64,000 nucleotides of DNA, taken from the NCBI GenBank assembly GCA_963556255.1, contig OY744604.1:71784390-71848389 (forward strand), read 5' to 3'. The stretch's first letter is position 1. Each line of letters opens with the position of its first letter. Both the position numbers and the translations under genes were made by a program. This DNA is from Allolobophora icterica. Lineage: Eukaryota; Annelida; Clitellata; Crassiclitellata; Lumbricidae. The notes under the pieces are model-generated. The model ran no database searches and was not told the DNA's origin. It saw only the letters and a list, made by a program, of their open reading frames with translations. Shown piece after piece: positions 1 to 12,517 of this stretch.

Positions 1-2648
1 TGCATATTACTCCGCCAATTTTTTAAAGTTATTTATACTTAATGCGTCAAATTAAAGATATTTCACTCTAGTATTAGCTTTGAAAAATTGATAACTGGTA
101 CTAGTTTAAATTTTAAGGAAATGTTTGGAAACACTATCATATTTTGTTGTCATTAGTGATGCAGTATGGCACCGTTGACAGACGATGATCGAGTTTTGAT
201 CCGCATTTTGCGAACTGATAAGGGATTTAAAGCGTTTCAAATGATTAAAGAGTCTCCTAACACAGGAAGGAAAAAAAATACATGGGCGGAGTTTATCAGA
301 GGCTAGGAGGGCTAAGCTCCCCCCCCATGAACCCACCGACTCAAAGAATTTATTAGCTCGCAAAAAGCTAAAATATAGATAAAACAGTAACATAATTATA
401 CAGTTTACAAGAGCCCAGCCGTCGCTGGGATGGACTAGCGCATGATGGCAAATGGCAAGCCCCATGTGCAGTGTGCATGTCAATATGTACCTCCATATCA
501 AATTTGAACTCTGTAGCTCAAACCGTTCACGAGATATGCAATATTGACATATCCAACATGGCCGCCGACTTTCAAAAGTTATCTCAGCGTCAAATCTGAC
601 AGATGCTTCAGCCCGACGCTGCCAACGATAGGCCCATGGCATAGTCTCGGCTTAATATGTGCCCTGGTCCAAAATATTTTATATCTTAACTACAGTTAGC
701 TTATAAAAAGTTGTTACAATAAACGCAGCGAAAATGCAGCCAGTCTGCTGCACGGCTCATGTTTGTATTGCCAAAGTGGTTTCCTTCGTTCACATTATGT
801 ATTTTTTATGTAGGCCTAGTATAATCTTTCCAAATCTTCTCACCAGAAGGCCGAAATTAGTACCAATTGTGCTCAAAATGAATTTGGCGGCTGGGGACCC
901 CGACTGGAGGGGGGCTCAAATCGCCCCACAAACCCCCTCTGTTTCAAAAGGTGATGCCGCTTTGCGGCGGGGAGGGGAAGGTGAAGGTATGCTTTAGTCC
1001 CCCCATGAACTGAAACCAAACTCAGCCCATGCGTTGAATCGTCTGATACGGAAAATTGATGAAACAGGAACTTCGCGTCGTAAACCACGGCGTGCACACC
1101 CGCTAACATTGCTCGTGTGTCCGAGATAATTTACAGTCAAGACGATGACCCGGGTACAAGCAAATCTCCCCGGGAAATTCAGCGTGAAACAGGCATTTTG
1201 CTGTGCAGTACAAATTTCTACCTATAGGCCTATTATGGCTTCATGTTTTTGCGCAGTTACTGTCATTAATTTTTGTATTAGCTAGTTACTGCAAAAACGA
1301 TGATTTTTGTTATGTCACGATCTACATCATGTAGGTTAGAGCTACAATAACAAATGTGTTTGAATCTTAATACTACAGTGATATATATATAGGCCTATGT
1401 GTGTATATATTATATGTATGTATGTATGTATGTATGTGATGGTGCTGACAAAGAGAAAATGAGAGGGTTGAAATCCCAGGACTGGTGATTCACTGGTGAT
1501 TAGACTCATACAATATAATTTATGACTTCCAATCTGCTGCGAAATAATTCTTGTAGGCCTACGCTTTGACCTGGACTGCGCATTATTCTGAAAGCTCGTA
1601 TCTTCGTAGGAGCCTGCGCAATGGACTGAACCGTTAGGCTCTTGCAGCGTCGTAGAAGGCGGAGTCCAAAGTTCCTTCGCAATAAAACCATCACTCTTGG
1701 GATTGGTGTAGGTCCGATTACATGGTTTGTAGCACAAATACGTAGGCTTAATTTCATACTGTGCTTCAAAATACGTCGGGTTTAGGGGCCTCGCCCGGAA
1801 CCCGTTTGGAAGATACAGCGACGTTCCTCCGGACTACGGAAACCGGACTTGGACTTCCTCTGGACTACTCTTTGGAAAACCCCTCTCATTTGACGTAGCG
1901 CTCGTGAATAGGCTGGTGCCCTGCGCTTGGCTTTCAAGTGGCGCTTTAGAAGTTTGGAGATTACGATTCCCCTAGTTTTCGGCGTTCGCTGCAGTCCCAT
2001 AATCTTTCAGTCTTCATCCCGGTAATGCATGGAGCCTCTCGACTTGAAAAGCGCTTTGATCGCTGGGCTCTTGGACATTTTGCTTATAAAAGCCACATTA
2101 CGTAGGGCCCATTAATATAATTTATTTTAGAAAACGTGTTTATTACATTGTTTTAGTTTTCAAATTGTGCATTACTATAAAAACAAATACTAACGAAATT
2201 TAATAATCTAGGCTCTCAAATGTTGCAATATTTTGAAGCAGTTCTCGAAGAGGTGAGAATTCAATCTGGAACTGAAAGCATATGGGCCCCACGGGGTTTC
2301 CGTTTCCAAATAATATTGGTATCACCTGTTCAAGTATTTGTACCCTGACTCATCCGCTCAACCGCATTCCAAGCTTTCTCGTCCTTAACAAAACCCGCCT
2401 TAGCACCTAGAAATTTGGAGATCACGATTTCGATTACTATCACTTTCGTTTTCATAACCATGGAAATTCAGTCATAGGATGTTTGTGCTATTAACGGTTA
2501 AGGCCATGATAGGCCACATAATGCCGCCATACTGTATCTTAGAAATAGACCATTATTTTTTGTAAACAGACCTACCGTACTGAATTTGGCGTCGGTAGGA
2601 TTATGTCATCTTTCTTGTTCTAAACGGTTCTTGATAATGATTTCAATC
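1..2648. other. No supported gene; one short microsatellite
   Basis: I see no convincing coding exon here on either strand. Open frames on the minus strand (for example 106-642 and 1342-1737) have no recognisable domain and are not bounded by good splice sites. A short (TATG)n run lies near 1413-1436. G- and C-rich patches near 300-330 and 890-1010 look like repeat debris, but I could not find element ends. Confidence 0.4.
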
Positions 2649-2745
2649 ATGGGATCGACGCACAGAATCCTAGTAACGGATATTCTTTGCCGACGACTGA
2701 GTCTTCATGTACTGAAAGGGTGGTCGCTTATTTCGTGGCTTCATG
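2649..2745 (+). CDS. Gene A exon 1, possible leader/signal-peptide exon
   Basis: Seen: an ATG opens a 32-codon frame that ends one base into a codon at a consensus donor (g|gtgagt). This phase-1 end fits the phase-1 acceptor of the Ig exon at 3868. The encoded segment starts MGSTHRILV and carries a moderately hydrophobic stretch (WSLISWLH). Joined to the next exon's GVVVRAVSG, it would make a plausible but not strong signal peptide. Inference: first coding exon of the Ig-transmembrane gene. Another leader exon farther upstream, or outside the window, is possible; the case rests only on phase, donor quality and position. Confidence 0.35.
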
Positions 2746-3867
2746 GTGAGTTGGTTTGAAATTTATCATGCATAAGCTTATCATAAGTTTACAATACACA
2801 GCCTACGATTTTAAAAATCAAGCCCACAGAACACCTGCGTATGACAGGTAAAACAAATCTACATACGTACTATAGTAGCCTACCTAGCACACATCTGTCG
2901 TATACCTAGGCTATAAATATTAGGCCTACGTAAACACAGCTTGGTGCTATAGAAATGTTCGTTTGTACGTGCATCCATACTACATACAAGGATGCAATAG
3001 GAATGCATGCGCACATATATACTGTATATATTATAGGTACCGAACTTTGATTCTGCAAAAAATTAGTCTTCAAAGTAAGGGACCAAACCCTGGGACACAG
3101 CACATAGCCCGTACATAAAATATAGGATATAGGCCTACCCTACTACGTCGGCGTAATAGGATTTTCACATCAGGATATGAGCATATAAGCCCTACACTCA
3201 AGTTCCATAGGCTAATGGCTTCCTATTTGTAAAAGAATCATTTTCAAATTGGGGCTCATGATTGATAAAGCAATGAACCATGGACAACTGCAGTTTAAAA
3301 CCAGTCTTAATTTTTCATCATTATCAATATTCAACAAGGTTATCTAATCGCCTTTCCTGGGTCATAGGCCTAACTAAAACTAGAACTGTGCCTGCATGGT
3401 GAACGAGCTTTTTCGGTTGCTAGACTTAAATTTGAGAATTCTCTCTGCATTTACTCCATCTAGCCAGTCTCTTTCGTTCTCAACTTAAAACTCATTTTTT
3501 CAAATTTGTAATCCACCACAGGCTGTCTCTCAACGGACTGATCTTCAGGATGTTGACCTGATTGCGATTTGATTTTGTGGAAATTGTGGGCGCCATCAGT
3601 TGATACCTTCTGCATTAGGCATCAGGTATACTGTATATAGACTATAGAAAAGTTACTAATAAATAATAATTGTCATAATTCAATTGTCATTCACTGTTGT
3701 TGTAGAAGGTATACTATTGTACTGAATTTCAATGCTTAGGCCTACTTTGTATCTAGTTGATATTCGTCGTCCCAAAGCTCGTGGCAGTGGCGAGGAAAAC
3801 TGTAGGGCTTCTATGCAACTGCTGTTTGAAGAGCTCTCATATAATGATGGTATTCTTTTCCATTTAG
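2746..3867 (+). other. Gene A intron 1 with a non-LTR-like 3' end repeat
   Basis: The interval between the putative leader and the Ig exon holds a repeat at about 3400-3675. It is related to sequences at about 42700-42880 and 33530-33610: they share 'ttgacctgatt', a degenerate 'ggttttg' block, and 'aagttactaat' followed by an AT-rich tail. Part of it reads like the end of a non-LTR reverse transcriptase. Nothing else is recognised. Confidence 0.45.
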
Positions 3868-4200
3868 GCGTTGTAGTGCGAGCGGTAAGTGGTTTCGCGG
3901 AAGAACGGATTGCCAGAGTGGGTGACTGCGTGTCCTTTACCTGTAGCATCTTGTCCTCTGCTGAGAATAGCGTTGTGTGGTTGTATACCGCTGGAGAAGC
4001 ATACGAAGGCGTTCAGCACATCTACACTGATGGTCGGATGCTCTCAAGATGGACCTCGAAATGTAATGTTACGACAAATGCAACTGCCTCCACTTTAGTT
4101 CTGGATTCAGTTCAACCGAATAGCGCTGGCTATTACGAGTGCAGTGAAGAACATTTCGATGGATATGATGTTCGATTAAGAGTGAAGCTCATGGTTTCAG
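3868..4200 (+). CDS. Gene A exon 2: immunoglobulin V-like domain
   Basis: Seen: a pyrimidine-rich acceptor (tattcttttccatttag) precedes the exon and a donor (cag|gtgggt) follows it. The exon is 333 bp with phase 1 at both ends, the classic symmetry of shuffled Ig exons. The frame has Cys in SFTC (codon at 3942), Trp in VVWLY (3978), then TLVLDSVQPNSAGYYEC with the second Cys at 4140. This is the C...W...D.A.YYC signature of a V-type Ig fold. NVT and NAT are N-glycosylation sequons, and an extra Cys (SKCN) lies in the middle. The domain would be extracellular. The ligand cannot be inferred from sequence alone. Confidence 0.82.
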
Positions 4201-6003
4201 GTGGGTATTTATACAGCCATGTAAGACTACACCAACGTACATTATTACTACTACGACTACCACAGTTTAGTTACATGGGATAATACCATTCAAGCCGTAT
4301 TAAAGTATAATGAAACGGGGACCAGGCTAAGTTTGCCTGTAGACTTTGAAAACAACATCTGGCGCAAACAGGTTTTATCCTCTTATGGGCCTGTCAATGT
4401 TTACGATTCATTTGCTAAACATACATTGTCGTAAGTCTTTCCGCAAATACATTGCTCGAGAAGAAGACATTATAATTTGGGATAAATCTCTAATTCCTGC
4501 TTTATACTTATTATAATGGTTTAGTGAAATTTAACACTGAGTCGCCATAAATGAAGCTATTCGATAGCCTACCAAAGGAATACATAGTTGCAGGTATGCA
4601 TTTAACTGGAAATGCCAGGTCTAAGCCTACTCAAAGTCTGTATTATTTGATATATAGGGGCAGGGAAGGCCATCTTGCTTACCCATAGCCTAATGCTGCA
4701 GGCCTACTGTTAATATAATAGTAGCCACATAAGTTAAGCTAACAAGGAAGCAGTAAACTCTTGTCCGATCTGTTTACATGCCACGGTCGTATTTAAATAG
4801 GCTGCTATACCCTCAGTTTTGCGAACTTTCTATGTGTACAGGTTTCTATGTATAGGCCTAGCCTATAAATTATATGCACGCCATATTTCTATATAGAAGC
4901 AAGCGAATATATCGGGAAGTATTTATAAGCTCGTGTTGGCCTACGACGTAAATTTTGGATGGGGAAGTAGGCCTACAAGAGCATATATAATTTATGTTAA
5001 GCTCTACATGCAGGCAAATTTAGGGACTTTTTATAGCATGCATAATATTCTTATCGTAGTTTCAATCAAACATTTATAGAAAGATGGCAAAATGACAGAC
5101 TGAACATGACTAAACATGGACTTTTTGATTAGTCGCCAACATACATGAAGGTCTAATAGTTGCTAATTTTTTCTTGTGTGCTGTCGATGACTATAGGTTT
5201 CCAACCTGCTTATGGCCTATATTTTATGCCTCCGGACATCTCTAGTGTTGTAAGCCAATGTAAGGAATATAGGCTTAAGTAAGCTTAAAATGTAATGTAT
5301 CGTGTTGTATTGTATGACGTTGTAATGTGTTGCATTAGCTTACTTTGAATCGCATTGTACTGGGTTGCATTGCATTGTAATGCATTACTTTGAATCGTAT
5401 TGCAATGTATTGTTTTGCCTACATCAGAATTGAACCTGATCCAGTGTTAACTTTAACGATTTTGTCTGCATGCTCCTCAATTAGGCCTACCTATTACTCT
5501 TACTATTGGCTGCTATTTCTGGCGCGGATAGCCTATATGTGAGTACACGGTTACTTACGAATTGTTTACAACTCACAAATTATACTCTGTCATTTGACGG
5601 TGATGTGTAGGCACCTGATACAAATTGTCATACACCGTTTATGAACAATAGGCCTACAAAGAAACTGCATTGACTCTCAGTAATATTGCGTCATGTTCGA
5701 TCGTGGTTAGTAGGCTATATTGTCAGGTCCGGAGCGCCTTTTACGAGTTACGCTATATAAATTTCCGTTAACAATAATATTTCAATCGTTCTCTGAGCTG
5801 GTAAGGTCCAAGACTCTTGAAGAACATTAGCGTTCAACTTAACCGAGTTAAGTAACAGACTTTGGACACCAAGTCCATAAATAATTTAATCACAAGGCTT
5901 AAGCAAAGATAATTTGCAGCAATGTAACTTTAGAATTACTGTAGCGGTACACACCTAAACGATGCAGATTTTAACAATGTAATGGGCGTTTTTGTGAATT
6001 TAG
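4201..6003 (+). other. Gene A intron 2
   Basis: No coding exon recognised. Around 5280-5420 there is a degenerate array of TTGTATTG/TTGCATTG-like words. Small phase-1 stalk exons like those of gene B could be missed here. Confidence 0.4.
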
Positions 6004-6144
6004 GTGCTGAAGGAACCACCCAGAATGTCGATGAAATCACTAATGATTTTAACAATGTCATCATCATTTATGGAGCAACCGTGGCAGCTCTCATAGTTGT
6101 TTGCACACTACTAGTATTTCTTGTGGCTCGTAGGACTGCGCTAA
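6004..6144 (+). CDS. Gene A exon 3: stalk and transmembrane segment
   Basis: Seen: the acceptor gtgaatttag precedes the exon and the donor a|gtaagt follows it. The 141-bp exon is phase 1 at both ends and in frame with the Ig exon. It encodes a short acidic/polar stalk (TTQNVDEITNDFNN), then about 20 hydrophobic residues (VIIIYGATVAALIVVCTLL plus VFLV), then the stop-transfer pair ARR. This is a type I single-pass membrane anchor. Its position directly after the Ig exon supports one receptor-like gene. Confidence 0.75.
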
Positions 6145-6972
6145 GTAAGTTGATGCATGTTCGCTCTATTGATTTTAGTCTACTTCCAGCATAAAGCAGG
6201 CCCTAAGTAAAATCATGTGTGCTATTCGTGCATGGCGGCAGTGATGAACTATAATTATGGTAGTGAAGAGACATGCATGAGGAAATGCCGATTCAGATGT
6301 GGAAGTCCCCTCCTTCGTTCTGCGCAAATCGCGCCATGGCTATACACCAATATTTCCCAACACCAACGTCATATAAATATTATGCTGTGAATTGTTGAGA
6401 TGCATGGCCAGATTCCAATGTGCTTCGTGTCTTTTACATAACAACATTTAAATTTGGAACCTTGTATAGGACATATGAAGTTCTATAGAAATACTGTTAC
6501 ATTCTCGCCATATCCGCAACATTTGACATTACTGTTGAGCTAAAACCGTTATCATTTGTTGCACCTCTCTCCAATGGTCTCCATAGTGCTTTCACATCAC
6601 TTTATGATTTCAAGCATATTAACACACGACTGCTGTATACGACGGATTTGGAGGATAAAACATAATCCATATATCTTTATCCCAAGAACTACGTGATTCG
6701 ACTATGAGTCATAACAACTTGCAGACTTACATTACACTTGAAATCAGCGATCCGACCCCGACAGCTGTCGTAAACGTTAACTTTAAGCATTATCTCAGTA
6801 TGTACACAGAATCTAATACAAAAACTTGTACTTTGCAAAGTAAACTTTCTTATTATACATTTAAGAAAGCATAACAATTACGTCTTCTTCACTGTATCGT
6901 ACTTAAGCGCCAGCCTGAACCTTATAACCAAGCATAGGTCTATAGCATGCAATTTCAACTTATTTCAAACAG
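6145..6972 (+). other. Gene A intron 3
   Basis: About 0.8 kb between the transmembrane and tail exons. I recognise no gene, element end or structured repeat in it. Confidence 0.5.
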
Positions 6973-7178
6973 GCAAAGCTTTGGAGAGAAGAACTTTTGA
7001 AGGCGAAGTGACTACTTGCGAAAAGGTATCATCCATTTCGAAATTTGGCGACGAGGCTGTTGGATCACCTCTGCTTATAAGTCAGTCTGCCAAGGAACAT
7101 CTTCTCTTACCTTCTGATCAAACGTCATTCTTGAAGTCAGACAATAACCTTAAAGCTGTTCCACCTGAGGGTGCATGA
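6973..7178 (+). CDS. Gene A exon 4: cytoplasmic tail and stop
   Basis: Seen: the acceptor ttatttcaaacag and a phase-1 entry match the preceding exon. The frame runs about 68 codons to TGA at 7176-7178. The tail is hydrophilic (it begins SKALERRTFEGEVTTCEKV and later has SPLLISQSAKEHLLLP), with many Ser, Lys and Glu. It contains no tyrosine, so no ITIM or ITAM is present. The SPLL and EHLLLP stretches could be dileucine sorting signals, but this is speculative. It looks like the last coding exon of gene A. Confidence 0.68.
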
Positions 7179-8748
<1,570 letters not shown>

Positions 8749-9239
8749 TATTCATGTACGATCAAATCTTGGAACTTCAAAAGCGCCGGTATAACGTACA
8801 ATGCACTGGACATCATGACAGCGTTCGTAAATAATTCCGCAATATATTCAATTCCAAGGGTCAGTCCGATGAGACAGAAAGGATAGGATTATACAAATGT
8901 TCAATGCTGCAACAACCTTGCGTAATTTTTTTCCTGACGCATTTTGTTCCCTCTAATTCAATCTTGATAAACTTGCCGAAATTCAGAATAAACCAGCTCA
9001 GATGTCCTGAACTGCACTGCTCGACTAGTGGCCAATCTACCAAAATTCTCTCATGTTGCACCCTGTACTGATGCACTCGCCTATTTATCTATCCTTAGTA
9101 GGTAAAAATAAAGCAAAGCAGAGCCTAAACAGATGTAATTTACTTGTAACTACAGCAAAACATACCCTTAATTGGTCAACAGTAATAACTAAAGCTAATC
9201 TTTACTTAAAAGTCTACAGGCGAAGCAGGCGAGAAACAG

Positions 9240-9325
9240 GCGAAGCAGACTACGAGGGAGGGAGGGAGGGACGGAGGGAGGGACGGAGGGAGGGACGGAG
9301 GGAGGGACGGAGGGAGACGACAAGG
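9240..9325 (+). repeat. Purine-rich minisatellite
   Basis: Units based on GGGAGGGACGGA are repeated several times, inside a wider purine-rich patch (about 9220-9380) with dispersed 'aggcgaagcag' words. The strand asymmetry could favour triplex or G-quadruplex structure. It encodes only a low-complexity Arg/Glu/Gly frame and is not a gene. Confidence 0.85.
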
Positions 9326-9554
9326 CTAGCAGGAGAAGCACAGGCGACAAAGGGAGGGAGGCGAAGCAGACGACGAAAAATAATTAATCAATCAAAAACC
9401 CAAATATCGACGCAGCCCCGTGCCAGTACGAGAGATCCAAAGTTCCCTTTGAAAATAAACTGGTCCAAGAAAGAAGAGAAAAGTAACCTCCTGTCGAACA
9501 ACCATCACAATTCCAAAATTTAATAATGACTGGAATGAGCGGCTCCAAAATTTC

Positions 9555-10040
9555 AGCCAAACGTTCTTCCTAATCCGGCGGCAAGGGTCTCATCTGTCAC
9601 CCCGAACACGGGCTGCAGTCCCCTGTAGAAGTACTCGTAAGCCCAATCTGGACATTCCGGAACTCATTCCCGCACCACTTGAACGAAACGTGCGTACGAA
9701 GCTCTAGACTCCAGCAGAGGGGCCAGACGCACAACAGTCTCCAAGATAGGCCCCGTCAAAACATCTGGGGTTTCAACAACCGGTGGCTCGGGATCTGGTG
9801 TCTCCCCCAACGGCAAATCCTCATGAAGCAGGTCATTCACCGGAAGGTTATCCAACATCTCCACGAGTCTCTCGTCCAACTCCATTCCCAAAGGAACTCT
9901 CGAAGACCTAATCCTCCACGTCGAAAATCTCCTCTATTGCTGGGATGTATTTATCGGGAATCCTGGCAGGCTCCGAAGGTCTAAACGAATCACTCGCAAC
10001 CTGAGAAGGCAGCACAACAGCTGTAATTGACCTGCAATTA
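9555..10040 (-). pseudogene. Unrecognised decayed coding fragment
   Basis: On the minus strand three reading segments follow each other and need frame changes to connect. The first (about 10035-9935) includes ARIPDKYIPAIEEIFDVED. The second is a 75-residue frame (9891-9664) with acidic, proline-rich text (LGETPDPEPPVVETPDV). The third (about 9660-9560) includes PDWAYEYFYRGLQPVFG. Composition is more protein-like than the surroundings. The frame breaks suggest a dead gene or a transposon-derived gag-like fragment. I do not recognise the family. Confidence 0.3.
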
Positions 10041-10299
10041 TAGCAAAGCAAATCTAGTGGTCACGTGACATCTGTTTCTGCATATATGCAGCTGCTATAG
10101 CGAGTGGAGTGAACGTTAAGTGGCAATTTCTAAGTTTAGTTAAATTAGCTCCATTCCTAGTTTACACAGACTGACAGAAGGATGCAAAAATTACATGTAG
10201 CGAACTGTTTACCTTTAATTTATGTATGAATTTACTGCATTGAAACTTTTGCGTACATTTGAAATTTTGAATGTTATCGGTAGACCTAATTTGTACACT

Positions 10300-10374
10300 G
10301 CGTATTCGTATTCGGCCGAATAGTTGGTCCAATTATTCGTATTTGGCCGAATAGTGATAATCACCAATTCGGTA
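10300..10374. mobile_element. Solo hAT-like terminus
   Basis: Repeated TATTCGTATTYGGCCGAAT words end in 'cggtacagccc ta'. This resembles the right end of the bounded hAT MITE at 19586-19953 (...cggtacagctcta). No matching left end was found nearby, so it is probably a truncated remnant. Confidence 0.4.
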
Positions 10375-10483
10375 CAGCCCTATTAATAATGGCTAGAACG
10401 TGTCATCTTTAAAATTTGTCTATTATATCATATCTTTTGGCTATCAAAAGATCTATGTTAAATTGACCACAAGGGATTTCTTC

Positions 10484-10910
10484 ATTGGTGGACTATATCA
10501 TCCACCTAAACCCTAAATACGATATCTGCACCCTCATCTCAATTCTTGAAGAAACACTCGACGAGATATCTGAACACAACGATAGTCCGATCATACTTCT
10601 CGCAGGTGACTTCAACCGTCTCCCATCCCAACTTCTCCTCCAAATCGGCCTCCGCGCCGTATTCGATGGTCCCTCTCATGAGGGCCACCCCCTTGATCGA
10701 GTTTACAGTTCAGAATTTTTTGGATTGTAAAAGCTCAGCTATTGAAACATCAGTAAATACTCGTCATTCTGCTGTCTTAGTGACCGACCTGGACCGTGTT
10801 GCGGCGACGTCTGCTGATCGTCGTGTATGCGATTTGCGTCTCCGTTCCTCAGAAAAAATGTCTCGGATGCAGATGTATCTAGCAGATCTCAACTGGAGCC
10901 ACATGTAAGA
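10484..10910 (+). pseudogene. Non-LTR retrotransposon endonuclease fragment
   Basis: Two overlapping frames carry remains of an APE-type endonuclease. The first (10485-10730) contains IILLAGDFNRLP, matching the conserved GDFN core, and ends near HPLDRVYSSEFF. The second frame continues with CKSSAIETSVNTRHSAVLVTD. In intact elements this domain nicks target DNA before reverse transcription. A frameshift near 10725 separates the two pieces. It may belong to the same element class as the RT fragment at 13.8 kb. Confidence 0.65.
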
Positions 10911-11025
10911 ACGCGTATCAACTCAAGATTCCTTCGACGATTTCTAGTCTATCATACGAACTGCTACTGATTTCATCTTTCCAATCAAAAGGATTACGAT
11001 TAAAGAACGTGACCCTTCGCACGAA

Positions 11026-11206
11026 ATAATAATAATATTAATAATAACAATAATAATATTAATAATATAATATTAATATTAATATTAATATTAATATAAT
11101 ATACAATAATAATATTAATAATATACTAAGACCCTGAGGGAACGAAGTACCTCAGGGCATAAAAAAAAATAAAAAAATAAAAATAATAATAATAATAATA
11201 ATCCAG
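11026..11206. repeat. (AAT)n / (AATATT)n microsatellites
   Basis: Two AT-rich arrays (about 11026-11125 and 11168-11206) flank a short segment with the words 'ccctgagggaacgaagtacctcaggg'. A related phrase, 'ccctgagggatcctgtatacctcggg', recurs at 11517-11544. The arrays probably mark tails of inserted retroposons. Confidence 0.8.
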
Positions 11207-11500
11207 GGGACCTGCATCAGCCCAGGCGGCTGAACGCAAGGAGCAAAAATATCTGGGACTGCCACCAACCCACAGATTCCAGGCAATTGCCTTTGAGACC
11301 TTGGGCCCTGTCAATCCCTCAGGCGCCGCATTCATCAGCGATATAGGTAGGCGCCTTTCAACCATCAGTGGCGACCGCCGTGAGGCTTCGTTTCTCTTCC
11401 AGCACATATCTATTTGCATACAACGCTACAACTCTGTTGCTTTCAACGGGACATTCCCAGAGCCTCCGGACGACGAGGTTTGATTTTCCGGATGTTACAT
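11207..11500 (+). pseudogene. Non-LTR retrotransposon ORF C-terminal fragment
   Basis: The + frame reads FETLGPVNPSGAAFISD, then IGRRLSTISGDRREASFLF and QHISICIQRYNS before a stop. This pattern is common at the very C-terminus of non-LTR (L1/Tx1-like) reverse transcriptase ORFs, where an 'ETLG ... LGRR ... FL.QRLS.A.QR.N' arrangement precedes the stop. An A-rich stretch follows (11548-11560). It is a 5'-truncated copy. Confidence 0.55.
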
Positions 11501-11544
11501 TAATTAATATTGAAGTCCCTGAGGGATCCTGTATACCTCGGGAC

Positions 11545-11845
11545 CAAAAAAAAAAAAATAATAATCTTCGTTTAATATTTTCAAACTGACAATTACTCAG
11601 TATGATTACAAATCAGTATGAACGGATGATCACAATAGCCCGATAGCGCATTGGATAACATCTGGCGTAGAGTGCGAGAGGTAGACTACAGAGATCGAGT
11701 CCCATAGGCGGACATGCTTTGTATACGCTGCAATTTGCGCCGTGTATTGCAGCTGGGCTGTCTGTTCTGTTAGTAGTTAAGGTTTATCGCATAACATGTA
11801 CATGTACAGCGCAGTGCGTTTGCAGGCGCTTAATTAAAGAATAAA

Positions 11846-11941
<96 letters not shown>

Positions 11942-12138
11942 GTTATTACAGGAGTCGAATTTAACTGTAGGCCTATACGGCAGCCTTGCAATGCGCCCAT
12001 CACGTCCTACATCTCATTTTCACAAACGCGCCATCTCGCGAATTGATAGGCTGAGTGGACCTTGAGAGGGCTACGGGAGGCGATTCCGCTACCTGCTGCA
12101 CTTCACGCCAGTGATGTTACCACTTCTCTGTGGACCCC
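11545..12138 (-). mobile_element. tRNA-derived SINE (minus), split by another insertion
   Basis: This is the reverse complement of the SINE at 20392 and 29757. Its head lies near 12138 and its tail near 11565. The tail part (11565-11632) is separated from the rest (11943-12138) by a second retroposon at 11636-11942. The head contains the complement of 'agtagtggtaacatcactggcg', an A-box-like region, and the body contains 'cgcgagatggcgcg'. Confidence 0.75.
11636..11942 (+). mobile_element. Second tRNA-derived SINE with long (TTA)n tail
   Basis: The head reads 'tagcccgatagcgcattgg' followed by a B-box-like 'gagatcgagtccc'. This matches the split RNA polymerase III promoter of a tRNA (A box TRGCNNARTGG, B box near GWTCGANTC). 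The body ends in about 90 bp of TTA repeats (11848-11940). It sits inside the minus-strand SINE, so it inserted later. Confidence 0.75.
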
Positions 12139-12517
12139 CCCCCCATATGACGCCGTATCTTACATTTCTACTGCGATAGCGCAACAGACTATTTCGACGG
12201 AACCACCATGAGGATGCGGCAGCCATTGCTGACCGAATAAATCGCATCATAATTAAGAGTAATGTGGTCACTTTGATGGTTTGTGCCGTGGATCAAAGAA
12301 ACTTTGGTATGAGGTTAAACGCCTACGAAATGGGCGTGTCGCTGAAAGTAACTTAACAAACAACAATTATTAACTCTGAAACTCTTAACCAACACTATTG
12401 TGATATCTCTACAGATGACCAGTAGGCCTACCCATAGGCGCCGACTTCTTGGGGCCTTGGGTGCCAATGCACCCAGAGAGAAAGTTCAGTGGGTGCCTGG
12501 CACCCAGAAGAATTCAG
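12139..12517. other. Unannotated gap
   Basis: Between the SINE and the hAT element I see only non-coding DNA. A 'gtgggtgcctggcaccca' near-palindrome lies at about 12490-12507. Confidence 0.4.

Noticed and set aside
106..642. 178-residue minus-strand frame at the left edge
   Set aside because: Low-complexity and basic, with no recognised motif; it looks like a chance frame in repeat-derived DNA.
9053..9523. 156-residue + frame with Arg-Glu-Gly repeats
   Set aside because: Its central part is the purine minisatellite; the rest has no motif.
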